Shown here: in pieces, positions 7,143 to 14,690 of the stretch
Layout of the letters: the number at the start of each line of letters is the position of its first letter
Position numbering within the stretch: position 1 is the first letter of the stretch
DNA from: Alphaproteobacteria bacterium
GTDB taxonomy: Bacteria > Pseudomonadota > Alphaproteobacteria > Rhodospirillales > Rhodospirillaceae
Length of the DNA stretch: 64,000 nucleotides
Direction of reading: 5' to 3'
Assembly (NCBI GenBank): GCA_030604885.1
Contig: JAUVUZ010000004.1
Location: 62,001-126,000 of the forward strand
Notes under the pieces: generated by a model
The model's database searches: none
What the model was told of the DNA's origin: nothing
Seen by the model: the letters and a program-made list of their open reading frames with translations, nothing else
Made by a program: the position numbers and the translations under genes

Positions 7143-7943
7143 CTACTTGATCCCGGCGTGGAGGAACGATTGCACGAACTGGCGCTGGAAGATCAGGAAC
7201 GCCAACAGCAGCGGCGTCACCGAGATCAGCGTCGCCGCCGAAACCAGCGGCCACGAGACGCCGGATTCCGGCGCGCCGAAGATCGCGAGGCCGACGGTGA
7301 TCGGCCGCACCTCGGGCGAGTTGGTTACGATCAGCGGCCAGAGGAAGTTGTTCCAGTGGTGGCTGATCGACACCAGGGCGTAAGCCACCAGGGTCGGCCG
7401 CGCCAGCGGCACGTAGACCCGCGCCAGCAGCCCCAGCGCGCCGCAGCCCTCGATCCGCGCCGCGTCGTCCAGCTCCTTGGGGATCGACTTGAAGGTCTGC
7501 CGCAGCAGGAAGATGCCGAACGCGCTCGCCATGTAGGGCAGGCCGATGCCGAGGATGGTGTCGACCAGGCCAAGGCGCGCCATGGTGGCGTAGTTCTCGA
7601 CGATCAGCACCTCGGGCACGATCATCAGCTGCACCAGCACCAGCATGAACAGCGTGTCCCGACCGGGGAAGGCGAACCGCGCGAAGCCATAGGCCGCGAG
7701 GGTGCAGAGCACCAGTTGCGCCGCCAGGATCGCGGTGACCAGCACGAAGGTGTTGAGGATGTAGCGCGGGAACGGCGCCTGCGCCCACGCCCGCGCGAAG
7801 TTCTCGAAGGTGAGCGGCGCCGCGAGGTCGAAGCGGGCGGCGTAGGCCTCGGGGTGAACCGCCGCCCACAGGGCGTAGACCAGCGGCGCGATCCACAGCG
7901 CGCCCAGCACCCAGGCGGCGACGGTGTCGAGGGCGCGGCTCAT
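7143..7943 (-). CDS. ABC transporter permease, CUT1/MalG-UgpE type
   Basis: A 266-residue inner-membrane permease with about six hydrophobic helices. The family loop that contacts the ATPase is the segment KELDDAARIEGCGALGLL (EAA motif). It resembles the second permease of carbohydrate and polyol importers (MalG, UgpE). Its ATG overlaps the stop of the partner permease in ATGA (7940-7943), indicating translational coupling. Together with the next three genes it forms a complete importer for an unidentified substrate. Confidence 0.92.
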   Translation of the reverse strand: MSRALDTVAAWVLGALWIAPLVYALWAAVHPEAYAARFDLAAPLTFENFARAWAQAPFPRYILNTFVLVTAILAAQLVLCTLAAYGFARFAFPGRDTLFMLVLVQLMIVPEVLIVENYATMARLGLVDTILGIGLPYMASAFGIFLLRQTFKSIPKELDDAARIEGCGALGLLARVYVPLARPTLVAYALVSISHHWNNFLWPLIVTNSPEVRPITVGLAIFGAPESGVSWPLVSAATLISVTPLLLAFLIFQRQFVQSFLHAGIK

Positions 7944-8812
7944 CGGTAATGCACCCGGCGGTCGAGCAGCGCGAACTGCGTCACCGCGAGGCCCGCCAGC
8001 AGCGCCAGCAGCACCGCGGTGAGGGCGGCGGCGGCGGGCAGGTCGTTGAACGCGAAGGCGTGCTCGAAAATGTAGTAGAGCAGCAGGTTGCTGGCGTTGT
8101 TCGGCCCGCCCTTGGTGAGCACGAACAGGTGGTCGACGAGCTTGAAGGCGTTGAGCACCGCGTTGATGAGCACGAACATCGTCGTCGGCATCAGCATCGG
8201 GAACAGCACGCGGCGGAAGTAGACCCACCGCCCCGCCCCTTCGAGCCGCGCCGCCTCCTTGAGTTCGGGCGGCTGGGTCTGGAGCGCGGCGAGATAGAAG
8301 ATCATGAAGAACCCCGCCTCCTTCCACACCGTCATCGTCATCAGGCACGGCAGCACGGTGGCCGGGTCGCCCAGCCAGTTGCGCCCGGGCAGGCCGAAGC
8401 GGCCGAGGATCTGGTCGAGCAGGCCGATGTCCGGGGTGTAGAAGAACAGCCAGAGGTTGGCGGCGGCGATCATCGGCAGCATCGTCGGCAGGAAGTAGGC
8501 GAGGCGCAGTACCCCCTGCCCCTTCAGCTTGCGGTCCACCAGCAGCGCCATCGCCAGCGCCAGGGCGATCGACGCGGGCACGGTGCCGAGGGCGAAGGCG
8601 AGGTTGTTGCCCAGCACCTTCCAGAACACCGGGTCGGCCGCCAGGGCCTCGAAGTTGTCGAGGCCGACGAAGCGCGCCGGGCGGATCGCGCTGCCGCGCG
8701 AGAACAGGCTGTCGCGAACGGTGCGGACGATCGGCAGGTGGGTGAACGCCGCCAGCACCGCCGCCGCGGGCAGGATCAGCAGGTATCCGGTCGCCCAGTC
8801 CCTGATGCGCAT
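7940..8812 (-). CDS. ABC transporter permease, CUT1/MalF-UgpA type
   Basis: A 290-residue permease with six predicted membrane helices, the first at about residues 8-25. Its EAA loop has PPELKEAARLEGAGRWVYF. It forms the heterodimeric membrane channel with the MalG/UgpE-like partner. The ATG at 8812 is preceded by CGGAGATCGGCC. Longer in-frame extensions run into Arg/Ser-rich sequence overlapping the binding-protein gene and were discarded. It lies 55 bp downstream of the binding-protein gene on the same strand. Confidence 0.92.
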   Translation of the reverse strand: MRIRDWATGYLLILPAAAVLAAFTHLPIVRTVRDSLFSRGSAIRPARFVGLDNFEALAADPVFWKVLGNNLAFALGTVPASIALALAMALLVDRKLKGQGVLRLAYFLPTMLPMIAAANLWLFFYTPDIGLLDQILGRFGLPGRNWLGDPATVLPCLMTMTVWKEAGFFMIFYLAALQTQPPELKEAARLEGAGRWVYFRRVLFPMLMPTTMFVLINAVLNAFKLVDHLFVLTKGGPNNASNLLLYYIFEHAFAFNDLPAAAALTAVLLALLAGLAVTQFALLDRRVHYR

Positions 8813-8867
8813 GGCCGATCTCCGAAGGAGGGCCGACCCGGCGCGCGGGTCGGCCCGGTTGCAGGCG

Positions 8868-10139
8868 TCAGCGGTAGGGCTTGAGCAGGCGGTCGGCCTG
8901 GGCCTGCGCCTCGGCGAGCGCCTCCTTGGCGGGCTTGGCGCCGGTGAGGGTCGCCTGGATCGCGTCGTCCAGCGCCTTGCGGATGCGGCCGCCCTGGTAG
9001 GTGGAGAGCTCCGCCACCGAGTTCTTGAGCTGGTCGCGCGCCACCGCGGCGGGCGGGAACTCCCGGGCATAGGCCCTGAGCGCCGGGGTTTCGTAGGACG
9101 CGGGCGAGACCCCCATGTAGCCGGTGGCGATGCTCCATTCGGCGGCGCGCTCCGGCGCGGTCATGAACTTCACCAGTTTCAAGGCGGCGGTCCGCTCTTC
9201 CGGCGAGGCGCTCTTGAACAGGTAGAAGTTGCCGCCGCCGGTGGGCGAACCCGGCTCGCGGTTGCCCGGCAGCACCGAGACGCCGAAGTCGAACTTGGCG
9301 CTGCCCTTGACGGCGGTGAGGTTGCCGGTGGTGTGCCACATCATCGCGGTCTTGCCCTCGAGGAACTGCTGGCGCAGCGTGCCCCACTCCACCGTGCCCT
9401 CCGGCATCACCTTGTGCTTGGCGCCGAGATCGCGCCAGAACTGCAACGCCTCGACCACGTTGGGCTTGTCGAAGAAGGTCTTGGTGCCGTCGGCGCTCAT
9501 CAGCAGCTCGCCGTTCTGCTTGGCGAGGGCGCCGAACATCCAGTAGGCGTAGCCGGTGGAGGGAATCTCCACGCCCCAGCGGGAGCCGTCGGCCTTGGTC
9601 AGCTTCTTCGCCGCGTCGACCATCTCGCTCCAGGTGGCGGGCGGCGCGTCCGGGTTCAGGCCCACCTCGCGGAAGGCGTCCTTGTTGTAGTACATCACGA
9701 TCGTCGAGCGCTGGAACGGGATGCCCCAGGTCTTGCCGTTGATCACGCCGTTGGCCATCAGGCCCGGGTAGAACGACTGGAGCCACGCCTTGTCGTCGGC
9801 GGACTTGGCGACCTCGTCGAACGGCACCACCACGTCCTGCTCGATCAGGTCGTAGGCGTCGATGGAGAACAGCACCGAGAGCTGCACCGGCTGCCCGGCC
9901 TTCATCGCCGCCAGCGCCTTGACGCGGGTGTCGTCGTAGTTGCCGGCGTAGATCGCGTTGACCTTGACGTCCGGGTTGGCCTTCTCGAACTCGGCGACCA
10001 TGCCGTCGACCACCTTGGTCAGCGGCCCGCCGACCGAGACGGGGTAGTACATCGTCAGTTCCACGGCGGAGGCCGGACCGGCTCCCAGCAGCGTCGCCAC
10101 CGCGGCGGCGGCGGCGGTCTTGCTCAAACGACCGAACAT
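8868..10139 (-). CDS. ABC transporter substrate-binding protein, UgpB-like (extracellular family 1)
   Basis: A 423-residue periplasmic binding protein. A signal peptide covers residues 1-25 (AAAAAVATLLGAGPASA end) before VELTMYYP. The mature part has features of the sugar/sn-glycerol-3-phosphate binding group: KPNPDVKV-like early segment, TWSEMVDAAKKL, and the GGGNFYLFKSA loop. AAGGAAATCCCCA precedes the ATG. It delivers the substrate to the two permeases encoded next. UgpB similarity suggests a phosphorylated polyol or sugar. The adjacent lactone genes suggest a lactone, sugar acid or precursor. Sequence alone does not decide between these. Confidence 0.9.
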   Translation of the reverse strand: MFGRLSKTAAAAAVATLLGAGPASAVELTMYYPVSVGGPLTKVVDGMVAEFEKANPDVKVNAIYAGNYDDTRVKALAAMKAGQPVQLSVLFSIDAYDLIEQDVVVPFDEVAKSADDKAWLQSFYPGLMANGVINGKTWGIPFQRSTIVMYYNKDAFREVGLNPDAPPATWSEMVDAAKKLTKADGSRWGVEIPSTGYAYWMFGALAKQNGELLMSADGTKTFFDKPNVVEALQFWRDLGAKHKVMPEGTVEWGTLRQQFLEGKTAMMWHTTGNLTAVKGSAKFDFGVSVLPGNREPGSPTGGGNFYLFKSASPEERTAALKLVKFMTAPERAAEWSIATGYMGVSPASYETPALRAYAREFPPAAVARDQLKNSVAELSTYQGGRIRKALDDAIQATLTGAKPAKEALAEAQAQADRLLKPYR

Positions 10140-11215
10140 TGGGGATTTCCTTTCGCAGGTTTCGGTGGGAGAGCCGCGCGGCGACCGCTTTCGGCCTCGA
10201 ACAGATGCACCGCCTCGAACGGCCAGGAGACGCGAATCTCCCCGTCCGCCGGTGCGACGAAGTGACCCGCCACGCGGATCAGCAGGCGCTGATCGCCCAG
10301 GCGGGCGCAGACGACGGTGTCGGCGCCGTGGTAGTCCACGGCCTCGACACGCGCCGGATACCCGGCCGGATCCAGCCGGATACACTCGGGGCGGAGGCCG
10401 AGCAGCAGCCCCTCGCCCGCGCCTTCGACCACCGCGTGGCCCGGCTCGCCGCCCCGGACCACCGCGCCGCGCGGGCCGTCCTCGAGGGCGAGCACGTTCA
10501 TCGGCGGCACGCCGACGAACTGGGCGACGTAGGCGGTGGCGGGCCGGTCGTAGAGATCGGCGGGGGTGCCGCACTGCTCGATCCGCCCCTCGCGCAGCAG
10601 CACCACCCGGTCGGCCATGCTCATCGCCTCCACCTGATCGTGGGTGACGTAGACCACCGTCATCCCCAGGCTGCGCTGCAGGGCGCGGATCTCGGCGCGC
10701 ATCTCCTGGCGCAGCTTGGCGTCGAGGTTGGAAAGCGGCTCGTCCATCAGGCACAGCGGGTGCTCGGCCGCAGCCGCGCGGGCGAGCGCCACCCGCTGCC
10801 GCTGACCGCCGGAAAGCTGCGCGGGCTTGCGGTCGAGCAGGCCGTCGAGGCCCACCATCGCCGCCACCCGCTTCAGCCGCCGCTCCCGCTCGTCCCGCGC
10901 CACCCGCCGCACCTTGAGGCCGAAGACGATGTTCTCAGCCACCGAGAGATGCGGGAACAGCGCGTAGGACTGGAACACCATCGACACGCCGCGCGCGGCG
11001 GGCGCGGCGCGGGTGACGTCGCGCCCGTCGATCAGCACCTGCCCGGCCGAGGCCTCCTCGAGGCCGGAGACGATCCGGAGCGCGGTGGTCTTGCCGCAGC
11101 CGGAGGCGCCCAGCAGCACCAGGAACTCGCCGCTCGCCACCGTCAGGTCGAGGCGTTCGAGAACCCGCGCCGCGCCGAAACGCTTTTCGATTCCCCGCAG
11201 TTCGAGCGTGCTCAT
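10124..11215 (-). CDS. ABC transporter ATP-binding protein, MalK/UgpC type
   Basis: A 363-residue ATPase. Walker A GASGCGKTT is at 36-44, the Q loop Gln82, signature LSGGQ at 134-138 and Walker B LCLMDEP at 154-160, with the switch His in VYVTHDQ. The C-terminal third (from about residue 240) is the TOBE/MalK regulatory domain of the CUT1 group. It energises the importer encoded downstream. Its start overlaps the regulator stop in ATGA (11212-11215), and its end overlaps the binding-protein start by 16 bp, so the genes are tightly coupled. Confidence 0.94.
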   Translation of the reverse strand: MSTLELRGIEKRFGAARVLERLDLTVASGEFLVLLGASGCGKTTALRIVSGLEEASAGQVLIDGRDVTRAAPAARGVSMVFQSYALFPHLSVAENIVFGLKVRRVARDERERRLKRVAAMVGLDGLLDRKPAQLSGGQRQRVALARAAAAEHPLCLMDEPLSNLDAKLRQEMRAEIRALQRSLGMTVVYVTHDQVEAMSMADRVVLLREGRIEQCGTPADLYDRPATAYVAQFVGVPPMNVLALEDGPRGAVVRGGEPGHAVVEGAGEGLLLGLRPECIRLDPAGYPARVEAVDYHGADTVVCARLGDQRLLIRVAGHFVAPADGEIRVSWPFEAVHLFEAESGRRAALPPKPAKGNPQCSVV

Positions 11216-11982
11216 GCCCCCTCCTCCGCCACCACCACCCGCACCCCGGCCGCCGCCGCCCGCGCCGCCAGCTCCGGCGGCAGCGGCCGGTCGGTGACGA
11301 AGGCGTGAAGCTCGGAAATCTCGGCGAAGCGCACCGCCGTGGCGGCGCGGATCTTGGTGTGGTCGGCGACGACCACCGGCTTCACCGAGTTCTCGACGAT
11401 CAGGCGGCTGAGGCGCACCTCGTCGAAGTCGAAATCGCGCAGGCCGCCGTCCGCGTCGACGCCGCAGACGCCGAACACGCCGTACTCCACCCGCACCTCG
11501 CGGAACACCGCCAGCGCGCTTTCGCCGATGAAGTCGCGCTCGCGGTTGCGGGCGCGGCCGCCCGCCAGAATCACCTCGAAGCTCGGGTTGCGGCAGAGGT
11601 AGTCGGCGATTTCGAGGTTGTTGGTGACGACGCGCAAGCTGTCGTGGCCGATCAGCGCCCGCGCCACCGCCGCCGTGGTGGTGCCGATGCCGAGGAACAC
11701 CGAGGCGCGATGGGGCACCAGCGCCGCCGCCGCGCGGCCGATGCGGCCCTTTTCCTCCGCCTGGAGCACCTCGCGGTCGGCGAACGCGGCGGCGCGGGAA
11801 TTCGTGGGCAGCGCCGCGCCGCCGTGCTGGCGCCGCAGAAGACCGAGGTCGCACAACGCGTTGACGTCGCGCCGGATGGTTTGCGGCGAAACCCCGTGGC
11901 GCGCCGCCAGCCCTTCGACCGAGGCCGAGCCGCCGTCGCGGATGGAGTGCAGGATCTGCGTCTGTCGGGGGGAGAGGTTCAA
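11212..11982 (-). CDS. DeoR/GlpR-family transcriptional regulator
   Basis: A 256-residue regulator. The N-terminal winged helix (about 1-55) contains the DeoR signature around VSPQTIRRDVNALCDLGLL. The C-terminal sugar-phosphate-sensing domain has GIGTTTAAVARAL, TNNLEIADYL and ILAGG, as in GlpR. The start codon is TTG at 11982, the position where the HTH begins normally (NLSPRQTQIL). DeoR proteins usually repress neighbouring operons and are released by phosphorylated sugars or polyols. As first gene of the importer operon it probably controls that operon and itself. Known gamma-butyrolactone loci use an IclR-type regulator instead. Confidence 0.92.
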   Translation of the reverse strand: MNLSPRQTQILHSIRDGGSASVEGLAARHGVSPQTIRRDVNALCDLGLLRRQHGGAALPTNSRAAAFADREVLQAEEKGRIGRAAAALVPHRASVFLGIGTTTAAVARALIGHDSLRVVTNNLEIADYLCRNPSFEVILAGGRARNRERDFIGESALAVFREVRVEYGVFGVCGVDADGGLRDFDFDEVRLSRLIVENSVKPVVVADHTKIRAATAVRFAEISELHAFVTDRPLPPELAARAAAAGVRVVVAEEGA

Positions 11983-12029
11983 GGGGCCGGTCCGTCGCGG
12001 TGGAGGAAATGCGCGAACGAACGCTACCG

Positions 12030-12045
12030 GCTTTCACTCGAAAGC
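12030..12045. promoter_or_regulatory. Candidate DeoR-type operator
   Basis: GCTTTCACTCGAAAGC is a perfect inverted repeat with 6-bp arms and a 4-bp centre. It lies 47 bp upstream of the regulator start and in the 227-bp gap shared with the divergent symporter gene (11983-12209). The CTTTC-N4-GAAAG layout resembles operators of GlpR-like proteins. A second CTTTCA half occurs at about 12076. No clear -35/-10 pair could be assigned. Confidence 0.45.
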
Positions 12046-12209
12046 GGGGTGAAGCTTCGGTGATGAGACCGCGACGCTTTCATGACGTTCCCGCCGCGCA
12101 TGCAGAATCGCGGGGGAGCCATTCGCCGAACGCCGTTGATAAAAACGTTGCGTTCCGATACATCACGCTATCCGATTCGTTTCAAAGCAGTCGCATTATG
12201 AGGAAGGGA

Positions 12210-13529
12210 ATGACCCAACACCGGGATTTGCCCGCGCCGACGAATTCCGCGGGGCGCGTGCTGTTCGCGAGCCTGATCGGCACGACGATCGAATTCTTCG
12301 ACTTCTACATCTACGCCACCGCGGCGGTGATCGTGTTCCCGAAGCTGTTCTTCCCCGCCGGAGACCCCACCTCGGCGGTGCTGCAATCGCTCGCCACCTT
12401 CTCCATCGCGTTCTTCGCGCGGCCGTTCGGCGCGGCGGTGTTCGGCCACTTCGGCGACAAGATCGGCCGCAAGGCGACGCTGGTGGCGGCGCTGATGACC
12501 ATGGGCCTCTCCACCGTCGCCATCGGCCTGCTGCCCACCTACCAGGCGGTCGGCATCGCCGCGCCGCTGCTGCTGGCGCTGTGCCGCATGGGCCAGGGCC
12601 TCGGCCTCGGCGGCGAATGGGGCGGCGCGGTGCTGCTCGCCACCGAGAACGCCCCGCCCGGCAAGCGCGCCTGGTACGGCATGTTCCCGCAGCTCGGCGC
12701 GCCGATCGGCTTCATCCTCGCCAACGGCAGCTTCATCGTCCTCGCCGCGGTGCTGGACGACGCCCACTTCCTCTCGTGGGGCTGGCGCGTGCCGTTCGTG
12801 GCCTCGGCGCTGCTGGTGTTCCTGGGCCTGTGGGTGCGCCTGTCGCTGGCCGAGACGCCCGACTTCCAGCGCGCCATCGAGCGCCAGGAGCGGGTCAAGG
12901 TGCCGTTCGCCAAGGTGTTGAAGGAGCAGAAGATGCTCCTGCTGCTCGGTACCCTGGGCGCGATCTCCACCTTCGTGCTGTTCTACATCATGACGGTGTT
13001 CGCGCTGAACTGGGGCACCACCGCGCTCGGCTACGCCAAATCCACCTTCCTGCCGATGCAGATGGGCGGCGTGGTGTTCTTCGGCCTGATGATCCCGGTG
13101 TCGGCGCTGTTCGCCGACCGCTTCGGCTACGCCCGCACCCTGGTGTGGACCACCGTGGCGATCGCCGCGTTCGGGTTCTTCGTCGCGCCGATCTTCGGCT
13201 CCGGCAGCACCCTCGGGGTGTTCGCGTTCCTGGCGCTCGGCTTCGCGCTGATGGGCTTCACCTACGGCCCGCTCGGCACCGCGCTCGCCGAGCCGTTCCC
13301 GGTGTCGGTGCGCTACACCGGCGCGTCGATGACCTTCAACCTCGGCGGCATCTTCGGCGCGTCGCTGGCGCCCTACATCGCCACCACGCTGGCCCGTTCC
13401 TACGGCCTCGAGGCGGTGGGCTGGTATCTCTCGGGCGCGGCGATCCTCACCCTCGTCGCCCTGATGGGCCTCGACCGCAAGGTGAAGCGCGAAACCGCGG
13501 CGGCCGAACTGGCCGAACAGGCGGCCTGA
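12210..13529 (+). CDS. MFS transporter, metabolite:H+ symporter (MHS) family
   Basis: A 439-residue, 12-helix transporter. The MHS subfamily is indicated by GTTIEFFDFYIYATAAV at the first helix and by the loop motif GDKIGRKATL after helix 2. Relatives carry shikimate, alpha-ketoglutarate, proline/betaine or dicarboxylates with protons. The ATG at 12210 is preceded by GAGGAAGGGA. An ATG four codons earlier overlaps that signal, and longer forms add unrelated sequence. It is divergent from the DeoR regulator and may share its operator, so it might import the same or a related organic acid. A terminator follows. Confidence 0.9.
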   Translation: MTQHRDLPAPTNSAGRVLFASLIGTTIEFFDFYIYATAAVIVFPKLFFPAGDPTSAVLQSLATFSIAFFARPFGAAVFGHFGDKIGRKATLVAALMTMGLSTVAIGLLPTYQAVGIAAPLLLALCRMGQGLGLGGEWGGAVLLATENAPPGKRAWYGMFPQLGAPIGFILANGSFIVLAAVLDDAHFLSWGWRVPFVASALLVFLGLWVRLSLAETPDFQRAIERQERVKVPFAKVLKEQKMLLLLGTLGAISTFVLFYIMTVFALNWGTTALGYAKSTFLPMQMGGVVFFGLMIPVSALFADRFGYARTLVWTTVAIAAFGFFVAPIFGSGSTLGVFAFLALGFALMGFTYGPLGTALAEPFPVSVRYTGASMTFNLGGIFGASLAPYIATTLARSYGLEAVGWYLSGAAILTLVALMGLDRKVKRETAAAELAEQAA

Positions 13530-13549
13530 GCGTCATCGGACAAAAGGCG

Positions 13550-13578
13550 AAAGGCCCGGCGGACAGCCGGGCCTTTTT
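13550..13578 (+). terminator. Intrinsic terminator after the MHS symporter gene
   Basis: AAAGGCCCGGC (13550-13560) pairs with GCCGGGCCTTT (13566-13576) around GGACA and is followed by T residues. It also abuts the stop of the converging SnoaL-like gene. Confidence 0.9.
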
Positions 13579-13976
13579 CATGGGGCTCGGCCGATCTGGG
13601 CGGCGACGGCGGCGGCGTCGATCACCGACCAGACGGCGGCGATCCGGCCCTCGCGGAACGCGTAGAAAACGTTCTCGGCGAACCGCACCCGGCGGCCGTC
13701 GACCGGCAATCCGAACAGCTCGCCCTTCGGCGTGCAGTCGAACCACAGACGGCTCGCCACTTGCGGCGGCTCGGCGACCAGCAGGCGGATCTCGAAACGG
13801 AGATCGGGGATCGCCGCGAAGTCCCGTTCGAGCATCGCGCGATAGCCCGCGAGGCCGAGGGCGGCGTCGTTGTAGCGCACGTCGTCGGCGACGAACCTGC
13901 CGAGGTTCGGCCAGTCCTGGCGGTTGAGGCAATCGATGTAATCGCGGTAGAGCCGGGAAAGGTCTTCGCCGCCCAT
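13578..13976 (-). CDS. SnoaL-like / ester cyclase (NTF2-fold) protein
   Basis: A 132-residue protein with the NTF2-like cone fold of the SnoaL/ester-cyclase group. Features are LYRDYIDCLNRQDWPNL near the N-terminus, FVADDVRYND, the loop DFAAIPDLRFEIRLLVAE, and FAENVFYAFREGRIAAVWSVID. Such proteins cyclise polyketides or bind small hydrophobic ligands, and many are of unknown role. GGAGGGAGTG precedes the ATG. The start shares one base with the stop of the TRIC gene (TGATG), so the two are translationally coupled. Confidence 0.8.
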   Translation of the reverse strand: MGGEDLSRLYRDYIDCLNRQDWPNLGRFVADDVRYNDAALGLAGYRAMLERDFAAIPDLRFEIRLLVAEPPQVASRLWFDCTPKGELFGLPVDGRRVRFAENVFYAFREGRIAAVWSVIDAAAVAAQIGRAP

Positions 13977-14611
13977 CACTCCCTCCTGTCGCTCTCCTCC
14001 CGGGCGGCTTCCGAATAGACCGGCAGGGAGAGGTTGCGGCGGATCGCCACCAGGCGCAGCAGCAGCGCGCCGAGGAAGCCGGTGACCAGCGCGGCGGCGC
14101 GGTCGCCGGTTTGCGCCATCATTCCCACGAACAGGGCGGCACCCAAAATCGCGGCGGTGGCGTAGATCTCGCGGCGGAGGATCAGCGGTTCCTCGCGGCA
14201 CAGCACGTCGCGCAGGATGCCGCCGCCCGATGCGGTGATCGCCCCCATCGCCACCGCGATCAGCGGCGCCGCGCCGAGGGCCAGCGCCTTCTGCGCGCCC
14301 ACCACCGCGAACAGCGCGAGGCCGAAGGCGTCGGCCACCAGCAGCGCGGTGGCATAGCGCACGAAGAAGCGGGCGAAAAAGAAGGTGAGCAGCGCGGCGG
14401 CGGCGGTGACGATCAGGTAGTTGCCGTCCGCCACCCAGAACACCGGCAGCGCGCCGAGGGCGACGTCGCGCACAGTGCCGCCGCCGATCGCGGGCGCCAT
14501 GGCGACGACGAGAAAACCGAACACGTCGTAACGCTTGCGCGCCGCCAGAAGCCCGCCCGAGACCGCGAACACCGCGGTGCCGAACAGGTCCATGGCATAG
14601 AGCACGGTCAT
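13976..14611 (-). CDS. TRIC cation channel family (UPF0126/YadS-like) membrane protein
   Basis: A 211-residue membrane protein with two homologous halves of the UPF0126/TRIC family. The first half holds DLFGTAVFAVSGGLLAARK and GGGTVRDVALG. The second holds DAFGLALFAVVGAQKAL and SGGGILRDVLC. Each glycine-rich loop is the hallmark of the channel. Prokaryotic TRIC proteins are trimeric potassium channels. The ATG at 14611 is preceded by GGGGGGAGGGGCGG, and an in-frame ATG 11 codons earlier is less likely. It may form an operon with the SnoaL-like gene downstream. Confidence 0.88.
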   Translation of the reverse strand: MTVLYAMDLFGTAVFAVSGGLLAARKRYDVFGFLVVAMAPAIGGGTVRDVALGALPVFWVADGNYLIVTAAAALLTFFFARFFVRYATALLVADAFGLALFAVVGAQKALALGAAPLIAVAMGAITASGGGILRDVLCREEPLILRREIYATAAILGAALFVGMMAQTGDRAAALVTGFLGALLLRLVAIRRNLSLPVYSEAAREESDRRE

Positions 14612-14690
14612 CCGCCCCTCCCCCCCCTTGCGCGCCTCCGCCAAGTCTCCCCAATCCGCCGCCCGAACACAAGCCGCGCGGGAAGCGGCG

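Noticed and set aside
11216-12037. Fusion of the ABC ATPase with upstream sequence on the same strand
   Set aside because: The extra region is another frame of the DeoR gene. ATGA coupling at 11212-11215 supports separate genes.
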